Positions 7,453 through 15,763 of a stretch of DNA of 64,000 nt are shown here, piece after piece. The position numbers and the translations under genes are program-made. Under the pieces are notes generated by a model. The model saw only the letters and a program-made list of their open reading frames with translations. It had not been told where the DNA came from and searched no databases. The DNA comes from Parafannyhessea umbonata (lineage in GTDB: Bacteria > Actinomycetota > Coriobacteriia > Coriobacteriales > Atopobiaceae), in contig NZ_FOGP01000006.1 in NCBI RefSeq assembly GCF_900111255.1, positions 57,650 to 121,649 on the forward strand, read 5' to 3'. Position 1 is the stretch's first letter. Each line of letters starts with the position of its first letter.

Positions 7453-8262
7453 CTATGCCTCCGGAGACGCAATCACCAGGCGCGCGTCGCAATCGGCGGC
7501 CTCGGCGGCGAGCAATCCTTCGGGGTCACTGTCCGCTACGACCGTGTCGACGTCCTCAAGCGAGCCGAAACGCATAAGCCCCGACGCGCCGACCTTCGCG
7601 TAGTCCAGAAGCGCCACGGTGGTCTCGGCGCACGAGAGGAACGCCTGCTTGAGCTCGGCCATCGCTTGGTAGTTGGTCATGAAGCCGCGCCCGGGGACGA
7701 ACGAGGTCGGGACGACGAAGGCCTTGTCGGGATGGAGCATCCTCAGGGCAGACAGGGCCATGGGACCGCAGGTATAGCGATGGCCCTTCCTCAACCTTCC
7801 GCCCAGCATGATGACGTTCATCGCTGGCATCGAGCGATCCACGAAGTCGGCGATAGTGAAGTCGTCCGTCACGACCGTGACGCCGCTCTTTCCGCCCAAG
7901 GCGCGCACGAACTCGAGGGCCGTCGTGCCGGAGTCGACCAGAATCGAGTCTCCGTCCGAAACCAGGGCCGATGCCGCAACGCCAATCGCCCGCTTCGCCC
8001 CGACGTTTACGTTCACGCGAGCGTCCTGGATGGAAACCGTGAGCGTCTTGGAGAGCGAGACCGCTCCGCCGTGCGTCCTGCGAAGCTTGCCGTCACGCTC
8101 GAGCGCGTCCAGGTCGGCGCGCGCCGTCACGCGCGAGACGCCAAACGTCTCGGCGATCTCCGACACCTGCACCGACGAGTTCTGCCGGAGCATCGACAGG
8201 ATGGCGGCTCGCCTCTCCTCGACATAGAGCTTCTGGTGGGTTGCTTCCTGGGGCAGATCCAT
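7453..8262 (-). CDS. DeoR-family transcriptional repressor
   Basis: Regulator of 269 residues. The N-terminal helix-turn-helix (about 15-70) includes VQVSEIAETFGVSRVTARADLDAL and is followed by RRTHGGAV, the DeoR signature. The C-terminal DeoRC sensor domain (about 85-250) normally binds a sugar phosphate; SILVDSGTTALEFV is its conserved block. It is transcribed away from the adjacent aldolase gene. The shared 319-base spacer contains a row of TTTCNTTTYNTTT sites typical of this family, so control of the aldolase and of itself is likely. The inducer is probably a tagatose or fructose phosphate, which is inference. Confidence 0.88.
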   Translation of the reverse strand: MDLPQEATHQKLYVEERRAAILSMLRQNSSVQVSEIAETFGVSRVTARADLDALERDGKLRRTHGGAVSLSKTLTVSIQDARVNVNVGAKRAIGVAASALVSDGDSILVDSGTTALEFVRALGGKSGVTVVTDDFTIADFVDRSMPAMNVIMLGGRLRKGHRYTCGPMALSALRMLHPDKAFVVPTSFVPGRGFMTNYQAMAELKQAFLSCAETTVALLDYAKVGASGLMRFGSLEDVDTVVADSDPEGLLAAEAADCDARLVIASPEA

Positions 8263-8336
8263 GACTTCCTCCCTCGAGCACCTGCGAGGATGCCCTCAAG
8301 ACGCGCTACTTCAACGTCAATTGTGTAGCTCGTGTG

Positions 8337-8510
8337 TTTCTTTTCCTTTCGGCAAAAACAAGTATTCGACTTTCTTTTCTTTTGGGAACCAACCGAGGAA
8401 TACCGTGTCTGAGCTTGCCGAACAGGAGCGTAACGCTAATCATTCCCTTTTTCTTTTCATTTTAGGCCTTTTCGCAAAATGAAAGGAAAACGTCAAAACG
8501 AAAACCCCAA
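8337..8510. promoter_or_regulatory. Array of DeoR-type operators upstream of the aldolase
   Basis: TTTCTTTTCCTTTCGG (8337-8352), TTTCTTTTCTTTTGGG (8371-8386) and TTTCTTTTCATTTTAGG (8450-8466) are direct repeats. Two inverted versions follow at 8476-8490 and 8491-8510. They match the published E. coli AgaR consensus (TTTCRTTTYRTTTY core). The rest of the 8263-8581 gap is A/T-rich compared with the genome and has no gene. Confidence 0.65.
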
Positions 8511-8581
8511 TAGAATAGCCGCAAACAACAACGACGCCGGGGGCAAAAACACCCGACGCACCGGCGAAAGGGGTCACGCTC

Positions 8582-9433
8582 ATGCTGACAACCACAAAGG
8601 AAATGCTTCTCAAGGCACAGGACGGCCACTACGCGGTCGGCGCGTTCAACGTCGAGAACCTCGAGTTCGTCATGGCCGTCATCGCCGCGGCAGAAGAGAG
8701 GCACTCCCCCGTCATCATGCAGACCACTCCGGGAACCGTGAAGTACGCGTCGCTGGACTACTTCGCGGCAATGGCCCGCGTCGCCGCCCAGAATGCCTCG
8801 GTCCCCGTCGCAATTCACCTTGATCACGGCGACGGATTCGACCGCTGCATGCAGGCCATGCACGCAGGCTACACCTCCGTCATGATCGACGGCTCTCACG
8901 AGAAGTTCGAGGACAACATCGACCTGACCGCCTCGGTCACGAAGGTCGCCCTTCCCCTCGACATCCCCGTCGAGGCCGAGCTCGGCAAGGTCGGCGGCAA
9001 GGAGGACGACGGCCCGGCGGTCGAGGGCGAGAGCCCCTACACCGATCCCGACCAGGCCCAGCAGTTCGTCGAGACCACGCTGTGCTCCAGCCTCGCCGTC
9101 GGCGTCGGCACCGCGCACGGCGTCTACAAGGGAACGCCCCACATCGAGCAGCAGGTCCTGAAGGACATCCGCAGCCGCGTCGACGTTCCCCTGGTCCTCC
9201 ACGGCACCTCCGGCGTGCCCGACGACCAGGTCGCAGAGGCAATCAAGAACGGCATCTGCAAGGTCAACTACGCCACCGAGCTGCGCCAGGCCTACACGCG
9301 CGGCTTCATGGGCTTCATGTCCAAGTACCCCGACACCTTCGATCCCAAGAAGGCTGCCAAGCCCGCGATGGAAGAGATCAAGCAGCTCGTCATGAGCCAC
9401 ATGGACAACCTCGGCTCCTCCTACAAGGCCTAG
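8582..9433 (+). CDS. gatY: Class II tagatose/fructose-bisphosphate aldolase
   Basis: Cytoplasmic zinc aldolase of 283 residues. The family blocks are all present: VAIHLDHGDGFD (Asp81 and Zn-binding His82), VEAELGKVGGKED, GVGTAHGVYKG (second Zn His), VLHGTSGVPD (third Zn His) and KVNYATELR for phosphate binding. It would split tagatose-1,6-bisphosphate into dihydroxyacetone phosphate and glyceraldehyde-3-phosphate. That makes it the last step of the GalNAc route encoded to its left. The start at 8582 is preceded by GAAAGGGG. Its upstream region carries the DeoR-type operators. Fructose-1,6-bisphosphate remains a possible substrate. Confidence 0.88.
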   Translation: MLTTTKEMLLKAQDGHYAVGAFNVENLEFVMAVIAAAEERHSPVIMQTTPGTVKYASLDYFAAMARVAAQNASVPVAIHLDHGDGFDRCMQAMHAGYTSVMIDGSHEKFEDNIDLTASVTKVALPLDIPVEAELGKVGGKEDDGPAVEGESPYTDPDQAQQFVETTLCSSLAVGVGTAHGVYKGTPHIEQQVLKDIRSRVDVPLVLHGTSGVPDDQVAEAIKNGICKVNYATELRQAYTRGFMGFMSKYPDTFDPKKAAKPAMEEIKQLVMSHMDNLGSSYKA

Positions 9434-9492
9434 CGCCAAAAAAGCGGCGCCGCCCGCCGGCAGCGCCGCCACAAAAGCCAATCCCCCCCCTA

Positions 9493-9534
9493 GGCGGCCC
9501 GGAAGCGCACAACCGGGCCGCCCCCCTCTTTTTT
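9493..9534 (+). terminator. Rho-independent terminator after gatY
   Basis: Perfect 10-bp stem GGCGGCCCGG / CCGGGCCGCC with a 10-base loop, followed by CCCCCTCTTTTTT. A second GC hairpin lies just after the gatY stop. Confidence 0.85.
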
Positions 9535-9621
9535 CGGGCCCGCTTCCGCATCAGGCCCGCTTCCGCGCACGGGAAGAAGGGCCTCCATCTCGGGGCCCCA
9601 GCCCGCAACGAACCTCAGGCT

Positions 9622-9653
9622 GCCGGTGGCCCCAACCCGTCGCTGCCACCGGC
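9622..9653 (-). terminator. Hairpin after the tRNA-binding protein gene
   Basis: Perfect 9-bp stem (GCCGGTGGC with GCCACCGGC) around a 14-base loop, 21 bases past the stop of the minus-strand gene. No T-run. Confidence 0.4.
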
Positions 9654-9674
9654 CCGTCACCGACCCGGCAGGCG

Positions 9675-10145
9675 CTAGTACAGCTTCGCGCCCGCGGGAA
9701 TCGCGTCGTCGACCATCAGCAGGCTCAGGCGCTCCTCGCCCGCGACCTCCCACACGGCCGAAAGCAGCATGCCGCACGAGTCGATGCCCATCATCTTGCG
9801 CGGCGGGATGTTCACGATCGCGACGACCGTCTTTCCAACAAGCTCATCGGGCTCGTAGTACATGTGGATACCCGAGAGGATCGTGCGCTCGGTGCCCGAA
9901 CCGTCATCCAGCGTAAACCGGAGCAGCTTCTTGCTCTTCTTCACAGCGACGCAGTCCAGAACCTTGCAGACGCGCATGTCGGACTTCGAGAACGTGTCAA
10001 AGTCGATGTCATCCATCAGCGGCTCGATGGTCGGCGCGCCGGCAGCCTCAGCGCCAGCGCCCTCGGTACCAGTGACCTCAGCGCCAGCAACCTCAACCAC
10101 GCCTTCCTCCGTCTGCACGTCTTTGACGTCCTCAAGCTCAGCCAT
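9675..10145 (-). CDS. Stand-alone tRNA-binding OB-fold protein (MetRS C-terminal/CsaA-like)
   Basis: Protein of 156 residues. The C-terminal 105 or so form an EMAPII/Myf-type tRNA-binding OB fold, with the recognisable run DMRVCKVLDCVAVKKSKKLL, then RTILSGIHMYYEPDELVGK and IPPRKMMGIDSCGMLL. The first 50 residues are an acidic, Ala/Gly/Glu-rich linker with repeats such as AGAE. In many bacteria this domain is the C-terminal appendix of methionyl-tRNA synthetase; here it is a free gene. The ATG at 10145 has GAGGAGGAG upstream. It may supply the dimerisation/tRNA-binding function to a MetRS encoded elsewhere, or act as a CsaA-like chaperone. Confidence 0.78.
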   Translation of the reverse strand: MAELEDVKDVQTEEGVVEVAGAEVTGTEGAGAEAAGAPTIEPLMDDIDFDTFSKSDMRVCKVLDCVAVKKSKKLLRFTLDDGSGTERTILSGIHMYYEPDELVGKTVVAIVNIPPRKMMGIDSCGMLLSAVWEVAGEERLSLLMVDDAIPAGAKLY

Positions 10146-10390
10146 TGCACTCCTCCTCACGGCCGCGCATCCGCGCGGCGACGGTCAATCCAGAAATCCC
10201 AAGGCAACGCGTCCGTCTGTTCGCGCGCCCAACCAGTCCATTCTATCGCACGGCCCTTGCGCCACCCATGCCCGCAAGCCGCCCGTTAGCGGATTCGGGG
10301 TCAGATTTGTTACCACTCGGTGCCGATTAACGAACGCCTGCGCCCACTTCGATTTACAAATCCGAGTCCGAGGAGCACCCTTGCGCTAAC

Positions 10391-10417
10391 GACTTATTTT
10401 CACCTTGCAAATAAGTC
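10391..10417. promoter_or_regulatory. Palindromic operator candidate upstream of the ROK-type regulator
   Basis: GACTTATTT (10391-10399) and AAATAAGTC (10409-10417) form a perfect inverted repeat with a 9-base spacer. The TTATTT/AAATAA core resembles NagC/Mlc (ROK) operators. It lies 140 bases before the regulator start. The 10146-10557 gap has no gene. Confidence 0.5.
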
Positions 10418-10557
10418 TCATTTCCAGCTCCGTTCGTCTTGTACGTCACCGTACCAGCTCTTTTAGCCCCCAGGGGCAACGCCGCTCGCCTTGGTCCCGG
10501 CAATCGGGCAGCACGGGCACACGGTTTCGTCACACGAGCTCAAGGGAGAAGGGCAGC

Positions 10558-11538
10558 ATGGGCAGCTTCGGCATCACCAAGGTCGTCACCTCCAACCGCT
10601 CCCGGGTCATCCAGGCGGTGGTTGAGGGCAAGGCCCCTTCCCGCACGCAGATTGCCGACGCAACCGGACTCTCCGCATCCACCGTGACGCGCGTGGTGGC
10701 GCTCCTCATGACCGAAGGCGTCCTCGCCGAGGACGTGGGACGCGTCGCCACCGAGGGCCGCAGCCGCATTCCCATCAAGATCAACCCCTCGTACGGAAGC
10801 GTGCTCGCGCTCTCGGTCAACCGTGACGGCATCACCCTCGCCGAGTATGACATGAACCTCAAGAGCCTGGGCGGCCAGAGGCTCGACCATCCGTGGGCCG
10901 GCGCAGACGACCTGGTGGACCATGTCGCGCACACCGTCTCGCTCACCGACAGGCCCCGCCCCTTCCCCGCGCCCATACGCGGCATGGGCGTCGTCCTAGG
11001 GGACGACATTGCACTCGAGCTGAGCGTCACGCGGCAGGAGCAGCTGGTCGAAGCGCTCTCCGCGACGCTTGGCATCCCCGTGGTCCAGGCGACCGCGCAG
11101 GAATGCACCGAGCGCCACATCATCAGCGGGTCTCCCGAGGACGTCGGCGCCAACCACGCCCTCGTCAGCTGCGGCTCGCACGTGCTCGTCAGCATCACGC
11201 AGAACGGCTCCATGCTCCCCATGCGAAACGGCAGCTTCGCCAGCTTCGACCTCGGGCAGGGCGGCCTTGGCACCGGCGAGCTCGAGGCGCAGGCCGTCGA
11301 GCGACTGGCGGAGCTCACCCGCACCATCCCGCGGCTCTTCTCCATCAATACGGTGTTCCTCAGGTTCGCCAACCCCAAGCACGACGCGTACGACAGCGGG
11401 TCCGCCATCCGGAACATGATGCGCATCGAGGAGCAGCTGGGTCCCAAGGTCCCGCCGTTCGTGCTGCTCAACACGCACTCGAGCGACCTTCGGCGCGCAA
11501 TCGGCCGCGAGGCCCGCGTCGCCGCGCTGTGCACCTAG
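10558..11538 (+). CDS. ROK-type transcriptional regulator with a degenerate sugar domain
   Basis: Protein of 326 residues. The N-terminal MarR-like helix-turn-helix (about 10-65) contains SRTQIADATGLSASTVTRVVALL, as in NagC/XylR-type ROK repressors. The remainder aligns in general layout with a ROK domain (IRGMGVVLGDDIALE, then IPVVQATAQECTERHI). I do not see the usual DxGxT phosphate loop or the CxCGxxGC zinc motif, so sugar binding is probably altered and kinase activity absent. AAGGGAGAAGGG precedes the ATG at 10558. It heads a PTS operon (IIB start 71 bases downstream) that leads to nanE, so an N-acetylmannosamine or related effector is the best guess. Confidence 0.75.
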   Translation: MGSFGITKVVTSNRSRVIQAVVEGKAPSRTQIADATGLSASTVTRVVALLMTEGVLAEDVGRVATEGRSRIPIKINPSYGSVLALSVNRDGITLAEYDMNLKSLGGQRLDHPWAGADDLVDHVAHTVSLTDRPRPFPAPIRGMGVVLGDDIALELSVTRQEQLVEALSATLGIPVVQATAQECTERHIISGSPEDVGANHALVSCGSHVLVSITQNGSMLPMRNGSFASFDLGQGGLGTGELEAQAVERLAELTRTIPRLFSINTVFLRFANPKHDAYDSGSAIRNMMRIEEQLGPKVPPFVLLNTHSSDLRRAIGREARVAALCT

Positions 11539-11609
11539 CGCCTTTGGCAGCTCCGCCCGCCCGCGGGCGCGAGATAGCACCAGCAAGCATCGGACGGAAG
11601 GGAGAACGA

Positions 11610-12092
11610 ATGATTGCACTGGTACGATGCGACGATCGCCTGATCCATGGCCAGACGATGACCGTCGTCGTGAAGTTGAACCACATCGAAAGAATCATCG
11701 TGGTCGACAACCTCACCGCCACCAACCCCGTACTCAAGAAGGTATTCGAGACGGCGGTCCCGGCCTCGATGAAGGCTGGCGCCTACACCGTCAGCGAGGC
11801 CGTCCCCCTGATTGAGGCAGCGCTCGCCAACGACGAACGCACGCTCGTGCTCATGAAGACGCCCGAGGTCTATCGCGATCTTCTGGAGAAGGTCGCAGAC
11901 ATGCCGCTCGAGCTCAACGTCGGGCCCATGAGCAAACGCAAGGACACAACCGAGGTCCACGCCGCGGCGCACCTCACGGCATCTGAGGCCCAGGCGGTCA
12001 AGGAGGCCGTCGCCAAGGGCGCCCACGTCTACTTCCAGCAGATCCCGTCGCAGCCAAAGGTCGAGTGGGCCGACGTGGCGGACAGGTTCTAG
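11610..12092 (+). CDS. PTS system, mannose-family IIB component
   Basis: Cytoplasmic phosphotransfer protein of 160 residues. MIALVRCDDRLIHGQTM places the phospho-acceptor His at residue 13, the hallmark of mannose/fructose/sorbose IIB. The start at 11610 has GGAAGGGAGAA upstream. It follows the ROK-type regulator and precedes IIC by 81 bases. No IIA gene is present in this cluster. The IIA at 5260-5694 or another copy would have to donate phosphate. Confidence 0.9.
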   Translation: MIALVRCDDRLIHGQTMTVVVKLNHIERIIVVDNLTATNPVLKKVFETAVPASMKAGAYTVSEAVPLIEAALANDERTLVLMKTPEVYRDLLEKVADMPLELNVGPMSKRKDTTEVHAAAHLTASEAQAVKEAVAKGAHVYFQQIPSQPKVEWADVADRF

Positions 12093-12173
12093 GCCAAGGC
12101 GGCGCGGCTTAGGCCACGCCAACCAAAGTCGCACGCAAGGCAGCAAGGAACATCGTTCGAAAGGAGCATTGCC

Positions 12174-12947
12174 ATGACATTCCTTCAGGCATTCCTTCTC
12201 GCACTGTTCGGGTGGATGGGCTCCATCTACTCGCCGGTGCTCATCGGCGGACTCGCCGGTTGGTACACCATCGGACGCCCCCTGGTATCCGGTCTGATCA
12301 TCGGCCTCATCCTGGGTGACGTCCAGACGGGCATCATCATGGGCGCGGCCATCCAGATGCTCTACATCGGTCTGGTCACCCCCGGTGGCACCATGCCCGC
12401 CGACGTCAACTTCGCCGCGTGGATCGGCATCCCGCTGGCCATGGTCGCCGGTGCGGGCAAGGAGTACGCACTCGCGCTGGCCGTGCCCCTCTCCACGCTT
12501 GGCGTTCTGGCGGTTTACGGACTCTGCGCAATCAACCTGTTCTTCGTCCACAAGCAGGATGCGCTGGTCGAGGCCGGCAAGCTCGACGCCGCGGCCATGG
12601 TTCCCGTCTGGGGCCAGATCACCAACTTCGTCCTGCGCTTCGTCCCCATTCTGCTGATCAACTACTTCGGCGCAGACCTCATCACCACGCTGGTCAACGC
12701 CATGCCCACCCAGGTGACCGACATCCTTCAGATCTTCGCCAACATGCTCCCGCTCGTCGGCTTCATGCTGCTCATGCGCATGATCTGCAAGAAGGACATT
12801 GAGCTCATCCTGTTCTGCGCCGGCTTCGCGCTGACCGCGGTCCTCAACCTCAGCATGGTCCCCATCGTGGTCTTCGCCCTCGTCGTCGCATACCTTGACT
12901 ACCGCGGAAGCGGTTCCGCGGCCGAGACCCAGAAGGCTGGTGAGTAA
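12174..12947 (+). CDS. PTS system, mannose-family IIC component
   Basis: Membrane permease subunit of 257 residues. GLIIGLILGDVQTGIIMGA followed by LYIGLVTPGGTMPADVNFA is the IIC signature; several hydrophobic helices follow, ending in a short charged tail. The start at 12174 has GAAAGGAG upstream. IID begins two bases after its stop. The substrate is probably an amino sugar that leads to the NanE reaction downstream. Confidence 0.92.
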   Translation: MTFLQAFLLALFGWMGSIYSPVLIGGLAGWYTIGRPLVSGLIIGLILGDVQTGIIMGAAIQMLYIGLVTPGGTMPADVNFAAWIGIPLAMVAGAGKEYALALAVPLSTLGVLAVYGLCAINLFFVHKQDALVEAGKLDAAAMVPVWGQITNFVLRFVPILLINYFGADLITTLVNAMPTQVTDILQIFANMLPLVGFMLLMRMICKKDIELILFCAGFALTAVLNLSMVPIVVFALVVAYLDYRGSGSAAETQKAGE

Positions 12948-12949
12948 CA

Positions 12950-13810
12950 ATGGCAGAAGAGAAGAACGAGGCAACCGAGCCCACGGGCGGCGCCACCAAG
13001 CTCAGCAAGAAGGCCACCCGTCGTGCGTACTGGGACTGGATGTTCTGGAACCTCTCGATGCAGAACTTCGAGAGGATGCAGGGCCCTGCCATCATTAAGA
13101 TGCTCGGCGACATTCGCGAGGACCTCTACCCCGGCGACAAGGAGTCGCAGCAGGAGATGCTCGAGCGCCACGAGGTGTTCTTCAACACCGAGCCCTACCT
13201 GGGGTCGATCGTCCCCGGAATCGTGCTCGGCATGGAGGCATCCAAGGCCGAGGGCAACGACGACGTCACGCCCGAGTTCATCAACGCGATCAAGACGGCC
13301 CTCATGGGGCCCTTCGCCGGCATCGGCGACTCGCTCCTGCCGGGCACCCTCATCCCCATCCTGCTCTCCATCGCCCTGGGCCTGTGCCCCAACGGCGAGC
13401 TTACGGGCCCGCTCTTCTACGTGGTCGCCTTCCTCGCGATTATGCTCCCGCTCACGTGGTTCCTCTTCAGCTACGGCGTGAAGGCGGGCGCCAACGCGGC
13501 AGAGCTCGTTCTCTCCGGCGGCGTGAAGGACAAGGTCACCCGCGCGGCCGAGGTCGTTGGCCTTATCGTCGTGGGCGCCATCGTCGCGGCCTACACCAAG
13601 TTCAACATCGGCCTGGTCTACACCAGCGGCGACCTCTCGATCAGCATCGCGGACATCCTCGACTCCATCTTCCCCGCGCTGCCCGTGCTGATCCTCTCGT
13701 TCGTCACCTACTGGCTCATGGTCAAGAAGAACTGGGGCGCCGGCAAGACGATGCTCCTCTTCCTCGCGATCTCGATCATCGGCTACTTCACGACCATCCT
13801 GGCCGTCTAG
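12950..13810 (+). CDS. PTS system, mannose-family IID component
   Basis: Membrane component of 286 residues, the normal length for ManZ-type IID. The N-terminal WDWMFWNLSMQNFERMQGPA block and ALMGPFAGIGDSLLPGTL are diagnostic, and hydrophobic helices occupy the second half. Translation is probably coupled to IIC (two-base gap, GGTGAG just before the ATG). Unlike the IID at 2318-3388 it has no long polar insert. Confidence 0.92.
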   Translation: MAEEKNEATEPTGGATKLSKKATRRAYWDWMFWNLSMQNFERMQGPAIIKMLGDIREDLYPGDKESQQEMLERHEVFFNTEPYLGSIVPGIVLGMEASKAEGNDDVTPEFINAIKTALMGPFAGIGDSLLPGTLIPILLSIALGLCPNGELTGPLFYVVAFLAIMLPLTWFLFSYGVKAGANAAELVLSGGVKDKVTRAAEVVGLIVVGAIVAAYTKFNIGLVYTSGDLSISIADILDSIFPALPVLILSFVTYWLMVKKNWGAGKTMLLFLAISIIGYFTTILAV

Positions 13811-13843
13811 CCTGACACCCAGCCGCAAGGGGCGGCGACCGCG

Positions 13844-13874
13844 TTCGAATCCCGACGGTTTCGAATCACGACGG
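13844..13874 (+). repeat. Short tandem repeat TTCGAATCNCGACGG x2
   Basis: Copies at 13844-13858 and 13860-13874 differ at one position. They lie immediately before a hairpin downstream of the IID gene. Confidence 0.6.
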
Positions 13875-13898
13875 GGCGGGCCGCCTTCGGCTCGCCCC
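13873..13898 (+). terminator. GC hairpin between the PTS operon and nanE
   Basis: GGGGCGGGCCG (13873-13883) pairs with CGGCTCGCCCC (13888-13898) across a CCTT loop, with one G-T pair. There is no T-run, so read-through into nanE is possible. Confidence 0.5.
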
Positions 13899-14065
13899 GC
13901 CTATCATGCGCATCGGTGCCACAGCTCCCCAGGACCGCGCGAATGCAAAGAAGCGCAGGGCACGCGTCCCGAATACGGGCGACGATGCGACGGCATCACG
14001 AATCAGAAGGAAAGCATCAGGCAGGGGGCGCGGCAGCGCCGCTCGCCCAAGGAAGGAAGAGAACC

Positions 14066-14755
14066 ATGGAGGTTGCACCTCTCGTCCAGAGCCTCAAGGG
14101 TAGGCTCATCGTAAGCGTCCAGGCGTATCCCGGCGAGCCCCTGCGCCACCCGGAGACCATGGCGCAGATGGCCCAGGCCTGCGAGGAGGGCGGTGCCGCC
14201 GCCATCCGCTGCCAGGGCCTCGCCGACATCGCCGCCATCAAGGGACGGGTCGAGGTGCCCGTCATCGGACTGTGGAAGGAGGGGCACGAGGGCGTCTACA
14301 TCACCCCCACCCTGCGCCACGCCGTGGCCTGCGTGAACGCCGGCGCCGACGTCGTCGCCATCGACGCGACCGACCGGCCCCGCCCCGACGGCCGCACGTT
14401 CGAGCAGACGGTACGCGACCTGCGCGCCCAGTGCGAGACCCTCGTCATGGCAGACTGCATGACCATGGAGGACATCCGCCGCGCCGTCACCTGCGGCTGC
14501 GACCTGGTCTCGACCACGCTGAGCCACAACAAGCCCGCGATTCAGACCACCATGGACGAAGGTCCCGACATCGCCCTCCTGCACCAGGCGACGCTGGAGT
14601 TCCCGGATCTGCCCATCATCTGCGAGGGCCACGTGCACACGCCCGCCGACGGTGCCGCGGCCATCGACGCGGGCGCCTGGGCGGTCGTCGTGGGCACGGG
14701 CATCACGCACCCCACAAGCCTCACCAAGTGGTTCCGCACCGCAATCGAGGGATAG
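14066..14755 (+). CDS. nanE: N-acetylmannosamine-6-phosphate 2-epimerase
   Basis: Cytoplasmic TIM-barrel enzyme of 229 residues, the usual NanE length. It interconverts ManNAc-6-P and GlcNAc-6-P. Visible family blocks are LIVSVQAYPGEPLRHPETMAQ, AAIRCQGLADIAAIK, GADVVAIDATDRPRPDG and ICEGHVHTPADGAAAIDAGA, followed by VVVGTGITHPTSLTKWF. The start at 14066 has AAGGAAGGAAGAG upstream; earlier in-frame ATGs lack a site. No other sialic-acid genes (nanA, nanK) are nearby, so it fits a PTS that delivers ManNAc-6-P directly, which NagA can then process. That link is inferred. Confidence 0.92.
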   Translation: MEVAPLVQSLKGRLIVSVQAYPGEPLRHPETMAQMAQACEEGGAAAIRCQGLADIAAIKGRVEVPVIGLWKEGHEGVYITPTLRHAVACVNAGADVVAIDATDRPRPDGRTFEQTVRDLRAQCETLVMADCMTMEDIRRAVTCGCDLVSTTLSHNKPAIQTTMDEGPDIALLHQATLEFPDLPIICEGHVHTPADGAAAIDAGAWAVVVGTGITHPTSLTKWFRTAIEG

Positions 14756-14768
14756 CATCTGGCAACCT

Positions 14769-14805
14769 GGCACCGGCAGCCCCCTGGCACCGGTGCCGTT
14801 TTCTC
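14769..14805 (+). terminator. Rho-independent terminator after nanE
   Basis: GGCACCGG (14769-14776) pairs perfectly with CCGGTGCC (14790-14797), followed by GTTTTCTC, 13 bases past the nanE stop. Confidence 0.8.
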
Positions 14806-14843
14806 TTGCTAGGCGACGCATCTTGCGCCCTGGTGTCCGTGCG

Positions 14844-15449
14844 CTAGCGGCAGGGGCAGTCGCGCAGGTGGTCGTTCACCAGGCCCACGGCCTGCATGAA
14901 CGAATAGGTGATGGTCGGCCCCACGAAGACCATCCCACGATGCCTAAGGTCCGCGCTCAGTCGACGCGACTCGTCCGACTTTGTGGGAATCTGGTCGACG
15001 GACGCCCAGTGCCCGTCGATGGGGCTCCCGCCCACGAAGTCCCACAGGTACGCGTCAAAGCTGCCAAGTTCGCGCTGAATCCGGAGAACGGCTCGGGCGT
15101 TTCTCCGCACGCCGAAAACCTTCGCACGGTTGCGCACGATGCCGGGGTTTTCCAGGAGGCCCTCCAGCGCGACGTCGCCGAGCGCCGCGCACGCGGCGAC
15201 GTCGAAGTTGCAGAAGGCATCCAGGTACGTCCGGCGCTTGCGCATGATGGTCTTCCACGAGAGGCCGGTGCTCGCGCCCTCGAGGCAGAGCATCTCGAAC
15301 TGGAATCGGTCGTCGTGGCTGGGCTTGCACCACTCGTGGTCGTGGTAGTCCTCCAGCAGCGGGTCGCCCTCGAACCACGCCCGGCAGGCGGTCGCGCCGG
15401 ACTTGCCTGCGCCGACCTTGCTCGCGCCGGCCTCTGCCCACTCGGCCAT
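14844..15449 (-). CDS. tag: DNA-3-methyladenine glycosylase I
   Basis: Base-excision repair enzyme of 201 residues that removes 3-methyladenine from DNA. DPLLEDYHDHEWCKPSHDDRFQFE is interrupted here for brevity: the run YHDHEWCKP and then FEMLCLEGASTGLSWKTI are the Tag signature. NPGIVRNRAKVFGVRRNA and DHLRDCPCR at the C terminus complete it. Zn-binding His/Cys residues typical of Tag are retained. The start at 15449 has GGAGAAGGG upstream; the long open frame beyond it (to 15818) has no ribosome site and atypical composition. It is convergent with nanE and appears monocistronic. Confidence 0.9.
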   Translation of the reverse strand: MAEWAEAGASKVGAGKSGATACRAWFEGDPLLEDYHDHEWCKPSHDDRFQFEMLCLEGASTGLSWKTIMRKRRTYLDAFCNFDVAACAALGDVALEGLLENPGIVRNRAKVFGVRRNARAVLRIQRELGSFDAYLWDFVGGSPIDGHWASVDQIPTKSDESRRLSADLRHRGMVFVGPTITYSFMQAVGLVNDHLRDCPCR

Positions 15450-15604
15450 TCGCACCACGCCCTTCTCCGCCGCCTTGCGGCACCTGGACGCCACGCCCGG
15501 CCGCCGCCAACCCAACGCTTGCATTGTAAGCCACCCGTCACAGGCCAAGGAGCGGGCTGATAGACGTAGAATGGCCACAGCGACAGGCGCTTGCGATGGC
15601 CTAG

Positions 15605-15763
15605 CGCTGGTCACGCGCCGGGGTCCCCGCGGCCCAGGAGCGTCTGTCGCAACGCGAGCTGCCCTACGATGGCGCAAGGCCCATGCTCGTGGTGGACATC
15701 GAGAGCCACGAGGCCGTTGCCGAGCTCGTCGCGGCAATGCTTCCAGAACTAGCCCGGAAATAG
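15605..15763 (+). pseudogene. Possible C-terminal gene remnant
   Basis: Between stops at 15602 and 15761 a 52-residue frame has protein-like composition, with AQERLSQRELPYDGARPM followed by LVVDIESHEAVAELVAAML and then PELARK before TAG. There is no start codon with a ribosome site, and the upstream sequence is closed by a stop. I do not recognise the family. The rest of 15450-16001 shows nothing I can name. Confidence 0.3.
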
